In this document: piece by piece, positions 1 through 5,759 of the stretch
Layout of the letters: each line of letters begins with the position of its first letter
Numbering within the stretch: the first letter of the stretch is position 1
Source: Pseudomonadota bacterium
GTDB lineage: Bacteria; Pseudomonadota; Alphaproteobacteria; UBA8366; JADFVY01
DNA length: 9,466 bases
Direction of reading: 5' to 3'
NCBI GenBank assembly: GCA_030671915.1
Contig: DAOVHN010000046.1
Coordinates: forward strand, 1-9,466
The notes under the pieces: generated by a model
The model's database searches: none
What the model saw: only the letters and a program-made list of their open reading frames with translations
What the model was told of the DNA's origin: nothing
Program-made: the position numbers and the translations under genes

Positions 1-1
1 C

Positions 2-1510
2 ATGCCCTATTCATCCCTTCGCGATTTCATCGACCATCTGGAAAGCAACGGCCGGCTGGTGCGGGTTTCCGCGCCGGTCTCGACCGCACTGGAGATCACG
101 GAAATCCAGACGCGGCTGCTGGCCGACGAAGGCCCGGCGGTGCTGTTCGAGAACGTGGTCGGCGCCGACGGGCGAAAATTCGACATGCCGGTGCTGGCGA
201 ACCTGTTCGGCACGACGGAGCGCGTGGCCTGGGGCATGGGGCGCGAGCCGCATGAGCTGCGGGCGATCGGCGAGGCGCTGGCCTTCCTGCGCCAGCCCGA
301 GCCGCCGGGCGGCTGGCGCGAGGCCATGGACATGCTGCCGATGGTGAAAACCGTCATGGCCATGAAGCCGAAAACGACTGGCCGCGCGCCCTGTCAGGAA
401 GTGGTGCTGCGCGGCGATGACATCGACCTGTCCGCGCTGCCGGTCCAGACCTGCTGGCCGGACGAGCCCGCGCCACTGATCACCTGGCCGCTGGTGGTCA
501 CCAAGGGGCCGGGCAAGAAGCGCGAGGACGACCATAATCTGGGCATCTACCGGATGCAGGTGACCGGCCGCAACACCACGCTGATGCGCTGGCTGAAACA
601 TCGCGGCGGCGCGCAGCACCACGCGCGCTGGAAGAAGGAAATGAGCGAGCCGCTGCCGGTGGCCGCCGTGATCGGCGCCGACCCGGGCACTATCCTGGCC
701 GCCGTGACGCCGATCCCCGACACGCTATCGGAGTACCAGTTCGCCGGCCTGCTGCGCGGACAGAAGGTGGAACTGGTTGATTGCAAGACCATACCCTTGA
801 AGGTGCCGGCGCAGGCCGAAATCGTGCTGGAAGGCCATGTTTCGCTGTCGGACTATGGCGACGAAGGCCCCTACGGCGACCATACCGGCTACTACAATTC
901 GGTCGAGTCCTTCCCGGTCTTCACGGTATCGGCCATCACCATGCGCAAGGACCCGATCTATCTGTCGACATTCACCGGGCGGCCGCCGGACGAGCCCAGC
1001 GTGCTGGGCCAGGCGCTGAACGAGGTGTTCATTCCGCTTCTGCAACAGCAGTTTCCGGAGATCACCGATTTCTGGCTGCCGCCGGAGGGCTGTTCCTACC
1101 GCATCGCGGTGGTGTCGATGAAGAAGGCCTATCCCGGCCACGCCAAGCGGGTGATGATGGGCGTGTGGTCCTACCTGCGACAGTTCATGTACACGAAATG
1201 GGTCATCGTGGTGGATGACGACATCGACGCGCGGGACTGGAGGGACGTGATGTGGGCGATCTCCACCCGCATGGACCCGGCCCGCGACATCACGCTGGTC
1301 GAGAATACGCCGATCGACTATCTGGATTTCGCCAGCCCGGAATCGGGGCTGGGCTCGAAGATCGGCCTGGACGCCACCGACAAATGGCCGCCGGAAACAA
1401 ACCGCGAATGGGGCCGCCAGATCCGCATGACCGACGAGGTGATCGAAAAAGTCAACGCCATGTGGCCGGAGCTTGGCCTGCCGGGCAGCGGCAAGCCGAT
1501 CTGGAAATGA
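2..1510 (+). CDS. ubiD: UbiD, 4-hydroxy-3-polyprenylbenzoate decarboxylase
   Basis: It removes the ring carboxylate from 3-polyprenyl-4-hydroxybenzoate in ubiquinone synthesis, using prenylated FMN (made by UbiX) and a divalent metal. At 502 residues it matches the usual length of about 490-500, and it resembles E. coli UbiD end to end. The cofactor motif NLGIYRMQ (residues 179-186) supplies the metal-binding Asn179 and Arg184. [11 protein letters not shown] supplies metal ligand Glu244. [11 protein letters not shown] (288-298) supplies the proton-donor equivalent Asp293. The C-terminal blocks [12 protein letters not shown] and [13 protein letters not shown] are also typical. The start ATG lies at base 2, so its ribosome binding site is outside the window, but the N-terminus [14 protein letters not shown] fits the family. 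No ubiX is in the window. The gene converges on the dsrE-like gene, with a hairpin between. The family call is very secure; the ubiquinone substrate is inferred from similarity to true UbiD rather than to other UbiD-type decarboxylases. Confidence 0.96.
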   Translation: MPYSSLRDFIDHLESNGRLVRVSAPVSTALEITEIQTRLLADEGPAVLFENVVGADGRKFDMPVLANLFGTTERVAWGMGREPHELRAIGEALAFLRQPEPPGGWREAMDMLPMVKTVMAMKPKTTGRAPCQEVVLRGDDIDLSALPVQTCWPDEPAPLITWPLVVTKGPGKKREDDHNLGIYRMQVTGRNTTLMRWLKHRGGAQHHARWKKEMSEPLPVAAVIGADPGTILAAVTPIPDTLSEYQFAGLLRGQKVELVDCKTIPLKVPAQAEIVLEGHVSLSDYGDEGPYGDHTGYYNSVESFPVFTVSAITMRKDPIYLSTFTGRPPDEPSVLGQALNEVFIPLLQQQFPEITDFWLPPEGCSYRIAVVSMKKAYPGHAKRVMMGVWSYLRQFMYTKWVIVVDDDIDARDWRDVMWAISTRMDPARDITLVENTPIDYLDFASPESGLGSKIGLDATDKWPPETNREWGRQIRMTDEVIEKVNAMWPELGLPGSGKPIWK

Positions 1511-1513
1511 AAA

Positions 1514-1536
1514 CGGCGGGGCATGCCGCCCCGCCG
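1514..1536. terminator. Bidirectional hairpin between ubiD and the dsrE-like gene
   Basis: A 9-bp perfect GC stem (1514-1522 with 1528-1536) encloses a five-base loop, four bases after the ubiD stop. On the minus strand the hairpin is followed by UUUUCAUUU, so it is a fair intrinsic terminator for the dsrE-like gene. On the plus strand it is followed by AATTAAG, a weaker tail, but it can still serve ubiD. Both flanking genes converge on it. Confidence 0.7.
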
Positions 1537-1565
1537 AATTAAGAAATCGCTGGTTTTGGCGCTAT

Positions 1566-2018
1566 TTACGGCCGCACGTAATTCCAGCCCTGTTCCTGCA
1601 GCTCCATCAGCCGCACGACACCGGACGTCACCTGGGTGGCCTCGGAAATCAGCGGGACATCCTTGCCTTCCTTTTTCTTCATGGCCCTCATGGTGTTGCC
1701 GCAGGCGGAAAATGCCAGATTGCCCTGTTCCAGCGCCATGGCGGCGATTCGCGTTTTCACTGGCGACGTGTCTTCACGCAGCATGTGCAAGCCTGGCCCA
1801 TGCGCAACAATCTCAACCTTCACGTCCTCGCCCTTGCCGCGATAATACTTCGTCACAAACTTCGCGTTGTTGAGGGCGATGTTCATTTTCATCGGATCGT
1901 TTTCGTCAACATGAATCGCAAGATAATGCATCTTGCCTTCCGCCATCGCCGGCTGTCCAACGGCAACGGCAAAAAGCCCCACCAGAATAAAAAATGCTGC
2001 CGCCATACCTCTTTTCAT
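1566..2018 (-). CDS. Exported DsrE/DsrF-like family protein
   Basis: A 150-residue protein with a clear Sec signal peptide: KR at residues 3-4, a hydrophobic stretch at about 5-21 and an AMA-type cleavage site near residue 26. It is therefore probably periplasmic. The mature part has the DsrE-like fold pattern: a first strand (MHYLAIHVDEND), a helix (NNAKFVTKYYRGKG), VKVEIVAHGPGLHML, and a later strand ending in FSACGNTM with a single conserved-type Cys106. In cytoplasmic DsrE/TusD relatives an equivalent cysteine carries sulfur. Exported single-domain members are common in proteobacteria but their roles are poorly defined, so sulfur handling is inference. A strong Shine-Dalgarno (2025-2033, GGGAGGAGA on the minus strand) sits six bases before the ATG. 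It is transcribed away from pmbA and towards ubiD, with no obvious functional tie to either. Confidence 0.83.
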   Translation of the reverse strand: MKRGMAAAFFILVGLFAVAVGQPAMAEGKMHYLAIHVDENDPMKMNIALNNAKFVTKYYRGKGEDVKVEIVAHGPGLHMLREDTSPVKTRIAAMALEQGNLAFSACGNTMRAMKKKEGKDVPLISEATQVTSGVVRLMELQEQGWNYVRP

Positions 2019-2048
2019 TGATCTTCTCCTCCCGTGGTTGTCTGTAAC

Positions 2049-2078
2049 TTGTTGAATTTCCGATCATATCTGTATAAT
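2049..2078 (+). promoter_or_regulatory. Likely sigma-70 promoter for pmbA/tldE
   Basis: A perfect -10 box TATAAT lies at 2073-2078 in an AT-rich island within GC-rich DNA. The -35 is either TTGTTG (2049-2054, 18-base spacer) or TTGAAT (2052-2057, 15-base spacer). The predicted start near 2085 leaves an unusually long leader of about 165 bases before the pmbA ATG. The spaced dyad TCATAT (2064-2069) / ATATGA (2082-2087) lies over it and could be an operator. Confidence 0.5.
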
Positions 2079-2092
2079 CGAATATGACTCAA
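2063..2092 (-). promoter_or_regulatory. Likely sigma-70 promoter of the dsrE-like gene
   Basis: On the minus strand, TTGAGT (2087-2092) is followed after 18 bases by TATGAT (2063-2068), four and five matches to the consensus. The predicted start would leave a leader of about 40 bases before the strong ribosome binding site. It overlaps the pmbA promoter on the other strand, so the two probably compete or share control. This is pattern-based only. Confidence 0.5.
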
Positions 2093-2180
2093 CATTAAAC
2101 CATCAATTTTTCAAATGCAAAATTTCGTGATCGCGGCGTGAAGGCGGGGAAAGGCGTCGCTGGCATATGCGGCGAACCGC

Positions 2181-2192
2181 CGCTATACAGGC
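2181..2192 (+). repeat. 12-base sequence shared with the next promoter region, inverted copy
   Basis: CGCTATACAGGC here is the exact reverse complement of bases 3668-3679, so the two copies bracket pmbA in inverted orientation. This copy lies in the long pmbA leader, directly after a small hairpin (2169-2183, 6-bp stem with an AAC loop). The exact match is observed; any role as a shared binding site is inference. Confidence 0.4.
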
Positions 2193-2233
2193 TTGTGTTC
2201 AGGCCCGCATTTGCCGGTGTGGAAATATCAAAC

Positions 2234-2240
2234 GGGGAGA
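2234..2240 (+). promoter_or_regulatory. Ribosome binding site fixing the pmbA start
   Basis: GGGGAGA ends nine bases before the ATG at 2250. It decides this start over an upstream in-frame TTG at 2193, whose extra N-terminal residues do not look like the family. Confidence 0.75.
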
Positions 2241-2249
2241 CCGAGTTTC

Positions 2250-3626
2250 ATGGCCAAGCGCGAGCCGACGCCACCCAAATTGACGGAAACCGACGACTCT
2301 TTGAACTTGCTGGACGATCTCGTCGCGCGCGCGCGCCAGCGTGGCGCGGACGCTGCGGACGCCGTGCTGGCAAACGGGATTGCCGTGTCGGTCGGGCAGC
2401 GCATGGGCAAACGCGAGAAACTGGAGCGCGCGGAAGGCAACGACCTGGGCCTCAGGGTTTTCGTCGGCAAGCGGCAGGCAATCGTCAGCTCCAGCGACTG
2501 GACCTCCAAAAGCCTGGATGAGCTGGTCGAGCGCGCGCTGGCCATGGCGAAGTCCGTGCCGGAGGATCCCTATTGCGGGCTGGCCGGCGAGAACGACGTA
2601 TTCGTCGGGCCGCTGATCGACCCGGACATCTGCGACGATACCGAACCCAGCACGGCCCAGCTTGGCGCGCGCGCCAAGCAGTGCGAGGACGCCGCCCGCT
2701 CGGTGCCCGGCGTGACCAATTCCGAGGGCGCGGAAGCAAGCTGGAGCCTTAGCGAAATATCGATCCTCGCCTCCAACGGCTTCGCCGGCAGCTATGCGAC
2801 CTCTCGCTTTTCCATCGGCGTCGCCGTGCTGGCCGGCAAGGATACCGAAATGGAGCGCGACTACGATTTCTGCACCACCGTCCATCTTGCGGATCTGGAC
2901 GAACCCGAGGACATCGGGGTCAGCGCCGGCGTGCGCGCGACCAGCCGGCTCGGCGCCAGGAAGGTCGAAACCGCCAGGGTTCCCATCGTCTACGACCCGC
3001 GCGTCGCGAATTCGCTGCTGAACCATCTCGCGTCGGCGGCAAACGGAACGGCGGTCGCCCGCGGCACCAGCTTCCTGAAGGACCGGATGGGCGAACAGAT
3101 TTTCGCCGACGGCGTCGCCATCGTCGACGACCCGCAGCGCCCGCGCGGACTGCGGTCCAAGCCGTTCGATGCGGAAGGCATGGCCAATCCGGAAATGACG
3201 CTGGTCGAGGACGGCAGGCTGAGGAACTGGATTCTCGATCTGCGGTCGGCGCGCCAGTTGGGCCTGAAGTCCACCGGCCGCGCAGCGCGCGGGACCTCCT
3301 CGCCGCCAAGCCCCTCGGCCACAAACCTTTACATGCGGCCCGGCAAGGTCAGCGCGGCGGATTTGATCGCCGACATCAGGGACGGCTTCTATGTCGTCGA
3401 GCTGATCGGCATGGGCGTGAACATGGTGTCCGGCGATTACAGCCGCGGCGCCGCCGGGTTCTGGATCGAGAATGGAGAGGTGACCTATCCGGTCAGCGAG
3501 ATCACAATCGCCGGGAACCTGAAGGACATGTTCATGAACCTGACCCCGGCCAGCGACCTGGAATTCCGCTACGGCGTCAACGCCCCGACCATCCGCGTCG
3601 AAGGCATGACAATCGCGGGCGCCTGA
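2250..3626 (+). CDS. pmbA: PmbA/TldE-type subunit of the TldD-TldE protease
   Basis: A 458-residue protein of the TldD/PmbA family (E. coli PmbA is 450). In E. coli the TldD-PmbA pair degrades unfolded peptides and matures microcin B17. The N-terminal domain spans about residues 15-120, a linker domain about 120-230, and the large C-terminal domain the rest. That domain carries the typical GRAARGTSSPPSPSATNLYM segment and GDYSRGAAGFWIENGE (395-410), followed by a TYPVSEITIAGNL block. There is no HExxxH zinc motif anywhere, which marks it as the non-catalytic TldE/PmbA partner rather than TldD. TldD itself is not in the window, so the partner must be elsewhere. It is a cytoplasmic protein with no signal peptide. 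The gene stands alone, with its own promoter region and a long leader. The family call is firm; the biological substrate in this organism is unknown. Confidence 0.93.
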   Translation: MAKREPTPPKLTETDDSLNLLDDLVARARQRGADAADAVLANGIAVSVGQRMGKREKLERAEGNDLGLRVFVGKRQAIVSSSDWTSKSLDELVERALAMAKSVPEDPYCGLAGENDVFVGPLIDPDICDDTEPSTAQLGARAKQCEDAARSVPGVTNSEGAEASWSLSEISILASNGFAGSYATSRFSIGVAVLAGKDTEMERDYDFCTTVHLADLDEPEDIGVSAGVRATSRLGARKVETARVPIVYDPRVANSLLNHLASAANGTAVARGTSFLKDRMGEQIFADGVAIVDDPQRPRGLRSKPFDAEGMANPEMTLVEDGRLRNWILDLRSARQLGLKSTGRAARGTSSPPSPSATNLYMRPGKVSAADLIADIRDGFYVVELIGMGVNMVSGDYSRGAAGFWIENGEVTYPVSEITIAGNLKDMFMNLTPASDLEFRYGVNAPTIRVEGMTIAGA

Positions 3627-3667
3627 TACCAGGGCTCGTTGATAAAGACAGTCGCGCCCATGGCCCG

Positions 3668-3679
3668 GCCTGTATAGCG
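3668..3679 (+). repeat. 12-base sequence shared with the pmbA leader, inverted copy
   Basis: GCCTGTATAGCG here is the exact reverse complement of bases 2181-2192. It also forms the left half of a partly symmetric 24-base element (3668-3691, nine of twelve positions symmetric) whose right half holds the -10 box TATAAT. That placement suggests a protein-binding site, by inference. Confidence 0.4.
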
Positions 3680-3688
3680 CGCTATAAT
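3673..3688 (+). promoter_or_regulatory. Palindrome overlapping a perfect -10 box
   Basis: TATAGCGCGCTATA (3673-3686) is a perfect 14-base palindrome. Its right end runs into a consensus -10 hexamer TATAAT at 3683-3688. No good -35 hexamer lies 16-18 bases upstream (the window there reads about ATGGCC), so the promoter may need an activator or may be blocked by a repressor. It would drive the unknown gene at 3795, leaving a leader of about 100 bases. Confidence 0.4.
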
Positions 3689-3794
3689 GCCGGATCCATG
3701 ATCACCGTCGCTTGCCCAAAGGCGTTTCGATGCCTACGATAACCCCTGATAAAGCGCCTTTTCCGGGGTTACAATTGCACGGGAGCAAAATTTC

Positions 3795-4394
3795 ATGCCG
3801 GCTGCCGACGACGCGGAAAACGTCATCCGCCTGGACAGCGCCCAGGAAGCGCTAAAGCGCCATTTCCTCGGCTGGCAATGCCGCATCCGCCAGCACGCCA
3901 TGCGCAAGGGCGGCGGGCGGCCCTCGTCGGGCATGTGCCCGACTGTAGGGCTGGGTGGCGGAGGCGCGGCCCTGGCCGAACTCGTGGTCTTGATCAATCA
4001 GAAGGACCCGGCCGACACGACAGCCAAGTTCCGCCATATGGTGCGTAAGACGCATGACCCGAAGGAACGGCTGGAAGGCGTGATCAAGGAGCTGTCGGCC
4101 GCCTATTTCCAGTATCCCGAGGAATTTTCAGACGTCATGACGGCCCTGTTCGGGCCCGCGTCCAATATCGCCGACAGGCTGGTCGAGGCCGGGCACTGCG
4201 TGCTTCGTTTCGACCAGTATTCGCAAAAATTCGCAATCCCCTGCCGCGTCGACCTGTTGGCCGAGGACGATCCCGCCTGGCAATCGACCTTCTGGCATAA
4301 TAGCCTGTTCAACCCGAACATCCCCGGCGGCGCGCGAGTACTCGCTTTCACCCCCGACTGGGCCGAGGCCCAGGCCGACCCGCCGGCGGCGTGA
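3795..4394 (+). CDS. Conserved-looking protein of unknown function
   Basis: A 199-residue soluble protein with no signal peptide and no convincing membrane segment. I do not recognise a named domain. The N-terminal third is basic and carries FLGWQCRIRQHAMRKGGGRP (about residues 24-43), then a glycine-rich stretch (GLGGGGAALAELVVLI, 52-67). The middle has FRHMVRKTHDPKERLEGVIKELSAAYFQYPEEFSDVMTALF, probably helical. The C-terminal half is rich in W, H and F (WQSTFWHNSLFNPNIPGG) before an acidic tail ending ADPPAA. Natural codon use, a Shine-Dalgarno (GGGAGC, 3781-3786) eight bases before the ATG, and its own promoter region make it a real gene. Its last 18 coding bases before the final base and stop are identical to those of the LysR gene at 5685-5702. 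It is convergent with the DUF1127-type gene. It sits after pmbA but is separated by 168 bases, so it is probably an independent transcript. Confidence 0.8.
   Translation: MPAADDAENVIRLDSAQEALKRHFLGWQCRIRQHAMRKGGGRPSSGMCPTVGLGGGGAALAELVVLINQKDPADTTAKFRHMVRKTHDPKERLEGVIKELSAAYFQYPEEFSDVMTALFGPASNIADRLVEAGHCVLRFDQYSQKFAIPCRVDLLAEDDPAWQSTFWHNSLFNPNIPGGARVLAFTPDWAEAQADPPAA
4373..4390 (+). repeat. 18-base direct repeat, copy 1, at the 3' end of the unknown gene
   Basis: GGCCGACCCGCCGGCGGC occurs here and again at 5685-5702, each time in the same reading frame and ending one base short of the last sense codon. Both proteins therefore end in ADPPAA. The exact match is observed; its cause is not known. 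Confidence 0.6.
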
Positions 4395-4450
4395 AGGGTT
4401 CTCCCGCCCGCGCTATCCCTCCGTCATGGAGCAGGGCGCTGCCCGGACCG

Positions 4451-4669
4451 TCAAAGCGCATCGCGGTCGAGGCCGATGTCCCGTAGCTGATTTCGGTCGA
4501 GATGCGCGAGGTCCTGCTTGATTAAAAAGTCGTTGTGTTCCCGGTCTGTAGCCCTACCGGCGCGGGCCAGGTAACGCCGAACCATGCGAGCCACGCACTT
4601 CACCAGGCTGCGGCTGCTCGGTCCGAAGGCGGTCGTTGGAACGATGAACTGCAGCAACGTACGGGTCAT
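4451..4669 (-). CDS. Small DUF1127-type (YjiS-like) protein
   Basis: A 72-residue basic protein. Its C-terminal half, about residues 47-72 (DFLIKQDLAHLDRNQLRDIGLDRDAL), has the DUF1127 signature of L..L....LRDIGL.R, in which an LxxL-type helix leads into the invariant RDIGL. The N-terminal half is arginine-rich with hydrophobic positions (VKCVARMVRRYLARAGRA). Known family members in alphaproteobacteria are short arginine-rich proteins, some of which act in RNA turnover or in phosphate and carbon metabolism, so a regulatory role is possible but not shown here. A Shine-Dalgarno (GGAG) lies seven bases before the ATG. It is divergent from the LysR gene, a common arrangement for a regulator and its target. 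Confidence 0.72.
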   Translation of the reverse strand: MTRTLLQFIVPTTAFGPSSRSLVKCVARMVRRYLARAGRATDREHNDFLIKQDLAHLDRNQLRDIGLDRDAL

Positions 4670-4697
4670 TTCAGTGCTCCAGAGGCTTGGACAACGC

Positions 4698-4726
4698 TTT
4701 ATGTAAGCTCAATATGCCTATGGAAA
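4698..4726 (-). promoter_or_regulatory. Possible promoter of the DUF1127-type gene
   Basis: On the minus strand, TTTCCA (4721-4726) and CATAAA (4698-4703) are separated by 17 bases, each with four consensus matches. The leader would be about 20 bases. The match is weak, but the spacing and the AT-rich divergent setting support it. Its -35 end is only a few bases from the LysR -35 box. Confidence 0.35.
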
Positions 4727-4729
4727 ATC

Positions 4730-4759
4730 TTGACACATAACGAGATTTTACATCTTAAT
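4730..4759 (+). promoter_or_regulatory. Possible promoter of the LysR gene
   Basis: A perfect -35 hexamer TTGACA (4730-4735) is followed after 18 bases by CTTAAT (4754-4759), four matches to the -10 consensus. The predicted start is near 4766, giving a leader of only about 20 bases with no recognisable Shine-Dalgarno before the LysR ATG. Confidence 0.45.
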
Positions 4760-4760
4760 G

Positions 4761-4777
4761 TTTTAGAAAAACTAAAA
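4761..4777 (+). promoter_or_regulatory. Candidate LysR box (autoregulatory operator)
   Basis: TTTTAG and CTAAAA form a perfect 6-bp dyad around AAAAA. The inner TTAG-N5-CTAA contains the T-N11-A pattern (T4763, A4775) typical of LysR-family sites. It covers the predicted transcription start and ends eight bases before the LysR ATG, a position that would suit autorepression. Binding is inferred from pattern only. Confidence 0.4.
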
Positions 4778-4785
4778 GCCGCATC

Positions 4786-5706
4786 ATGACCCAGCGCCTG
4801 CCGTCACTTAACGCACTGCGCGCCTTCGAGGCCGCAGCCCGGCGCCGCAGCCTCACCAAGGCGGCGGGAGAACTCAACGTGACTCCGGCCGCAATCAGCC
4901 ATCAGATCAAGGCGCTGGAAGCCGATCTCGGCATAGTGCTGTTGCGGCGGGTCAAGGGGGAGTTCCAGTTGAGCGAGGCGGCCCGCGCCGCCTTACCGGG
5001 CCTGCGCGCCGGATTCGACCAGATTACCGAGGCCGCCCGGCGTCTGCGCGGCAACCATGCCGGCCGTTTTCTGACCATAAGCGTCGGCCCGACCTTCGCC
5101 TCGACATGGCTGGTCCGGCGGCTCGGCGACTTCAAGAAGACCTGTCCGGACATCGATGTGCGGCTGGAGACCACGGACCGGCTGGCCGATTTCTCGCGCG
5201 ACGGGGTCGATGTGGGCATCCGTTTCGGGCGCGGAGTCCACCCCGGATGCGTATCCATTCGCCTGTTCGATGAGGAGATTTATCCGGTTTGCAGCCCCGC
5301 GCTGCTGGAGGGTGGACCACCGCTCGCAACCCCGGCGGACCTGGCATCATATTCCCTTCTGCATGTTGACTGGACGCCGGGCGGGGGCAGCGAGACGCTG
5401 GACTGGGAAATGTGGCTCCGGGCGGCCGGCGCTCCCGGCGTCGACTACACACGCGGGCTGCGTTTCAGCCACAGCAGCATCGCCTTGCAAATGGCCGTTG
5501 ACGGCCAGGGCGTGGCGCTGGGCAGCAATTCCCTGGCGAGCGACGACCTCAATGCCGGACGCCTGGTCCGCCCGTTCGATCTGGCGCTGCCGGTCAGCTT
5601 TGCTTACTATCTCACCTATCCTGAAGAAACCGCCGACACGCCCAGGATCGCCGCTTTTCGCGACTGGATACTGTCCCGCACGACGGCCGACCCGCCGGCG
5701 GCATAA
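4786..5706 (+). CDS. LysR-family transcription regulator, GcvA-like
   Basis: A 306-residue regulator, the usual family length. The N-terminal winged helix-turn-helix has the GcvA-type start RLPSLNALRAFEAAARRRSLTKAA, the recognition region at about residues 22-45 (VTPAAISHQIKALE), then an LLRR wing. The co-inducer domain spans about 92-300: LTISVGPTFASTWLVRRL, DVGIRFGRG, PVCSPALL and a GQGVALGSNSLA segment. It closely follows E. coli GcvA in layout, but GcvA-like paralogues are many, so the ligand and targets are unknown. The divergent DUF1127-type gene is the likeliest local target. There is no clear Shine-Dalgarno before the ATG; the start is set by similarity, and no better in-frame start exists (a nearby upstream ATG hits a stop after two codons). 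It ends in ADPPAA, encoded by the repeat it shares with the gene at 3795. It runs convergent to the glx-type operon. Confidence 0.93.
   Translation: MTQRLPSLNALRAFEAAARRRSLTKAAGELNVTPAAISHQIKALEADLGIVLLRRVKGEFQLSEAARAALPGLRAGFDQITEAARRLRGNHAGRFLTISVGPTFASTWLVRRLGDFKKTCPDIDVRLETTDRLADFSRDGVDVGIRFGRGVHPGCVSIRLFDEEIYPVCSPALLEGGPPLATPADLASYSLLHVDWTPGGGSETLDWEMWLRAAGAPGVDYTRGLRFSHSSIALQMAVDGQGVALGSNSLASDDLNAGRLVRPFDLALPVSFAYYLTYPEETADTPRIAAFRDWILSRTTADPPAA
5685..5702 (+). repeat. 18-base direct repeat, copy 2, at the 3' end of the LysR gene
   Basis: Identical to 4373-4390 and in the same frame (Ala-Asp-Pro-Pro-Ala and the first two bases of the last Ala codon). The following bases differ (ATAA here, GTGA there). 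Confidence 0.6.
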
Positions 5707-5710
5707 AAAA

Positions 5711-5736
5711 ACCCCGCCCGGCGAACCGGACGGGGT
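5711..5736 (-). terminator. Intrinsic terminator of the glx-type operon
   Basis: The stem pairs ACCCCG (5711-5716) with CGGGGT (5731-5736) and CCGG (5718-5721) with CCGG (5726-5729), across one C-A mismatch and a CGAA loop. On the minus strand the hairpin is followed at once by a run of U from the A tract at 5705-5710, a textbook rho-independent terminator. On the plus strand no T run follows, so it is a poor terminator for the LysR gene, whose stop codon lies in the A tract. Confidence 0.85.
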
Positions 5737-5759
5737 GCGGGAAACCACGGCAACGCGGT

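Noticed and set aside
2193..2249. N-terminal extension of pmbA from a TTG start
   Set aside because: The ATG at 2250 has a well-spaced Shine-Dalgarno and the extra residues do not resemble the family.
2199..3026. A 275-residue minus-strand open frame opposite pmbA
   Set aside because: It overlaps a clear PmbA gene, shows no domain and has no ribosome binding site.
3740..3771. Inverted repeat TAACCCC / GGGGTTA before the unknown gene
   Set aside because: Only seven pairs around an 18-base loop with no inner pairing; too weak to list as a feature.
4410..4445. Hairpin between the two convergent genes at 4394 and 4451
   Set aside because: Pairing is broken by several bulges and no T run follows on either strand, so I do not call a terminator.
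4535..4789. Plus-strand open frame overlapping the LysR start by ATGA
   Set aside because: It looks like a coupled upstream gene, but it runs antisense through the DUF1127-type gene and then through AT-rich promoter DNA, and the protein shows no plausible fold.
5711..5736. The same hairpin as a terminator for the LysR gene
   Set aside because: No T run follows on the plus strand; the A tract lies on the side that serves the minus-strand operon.
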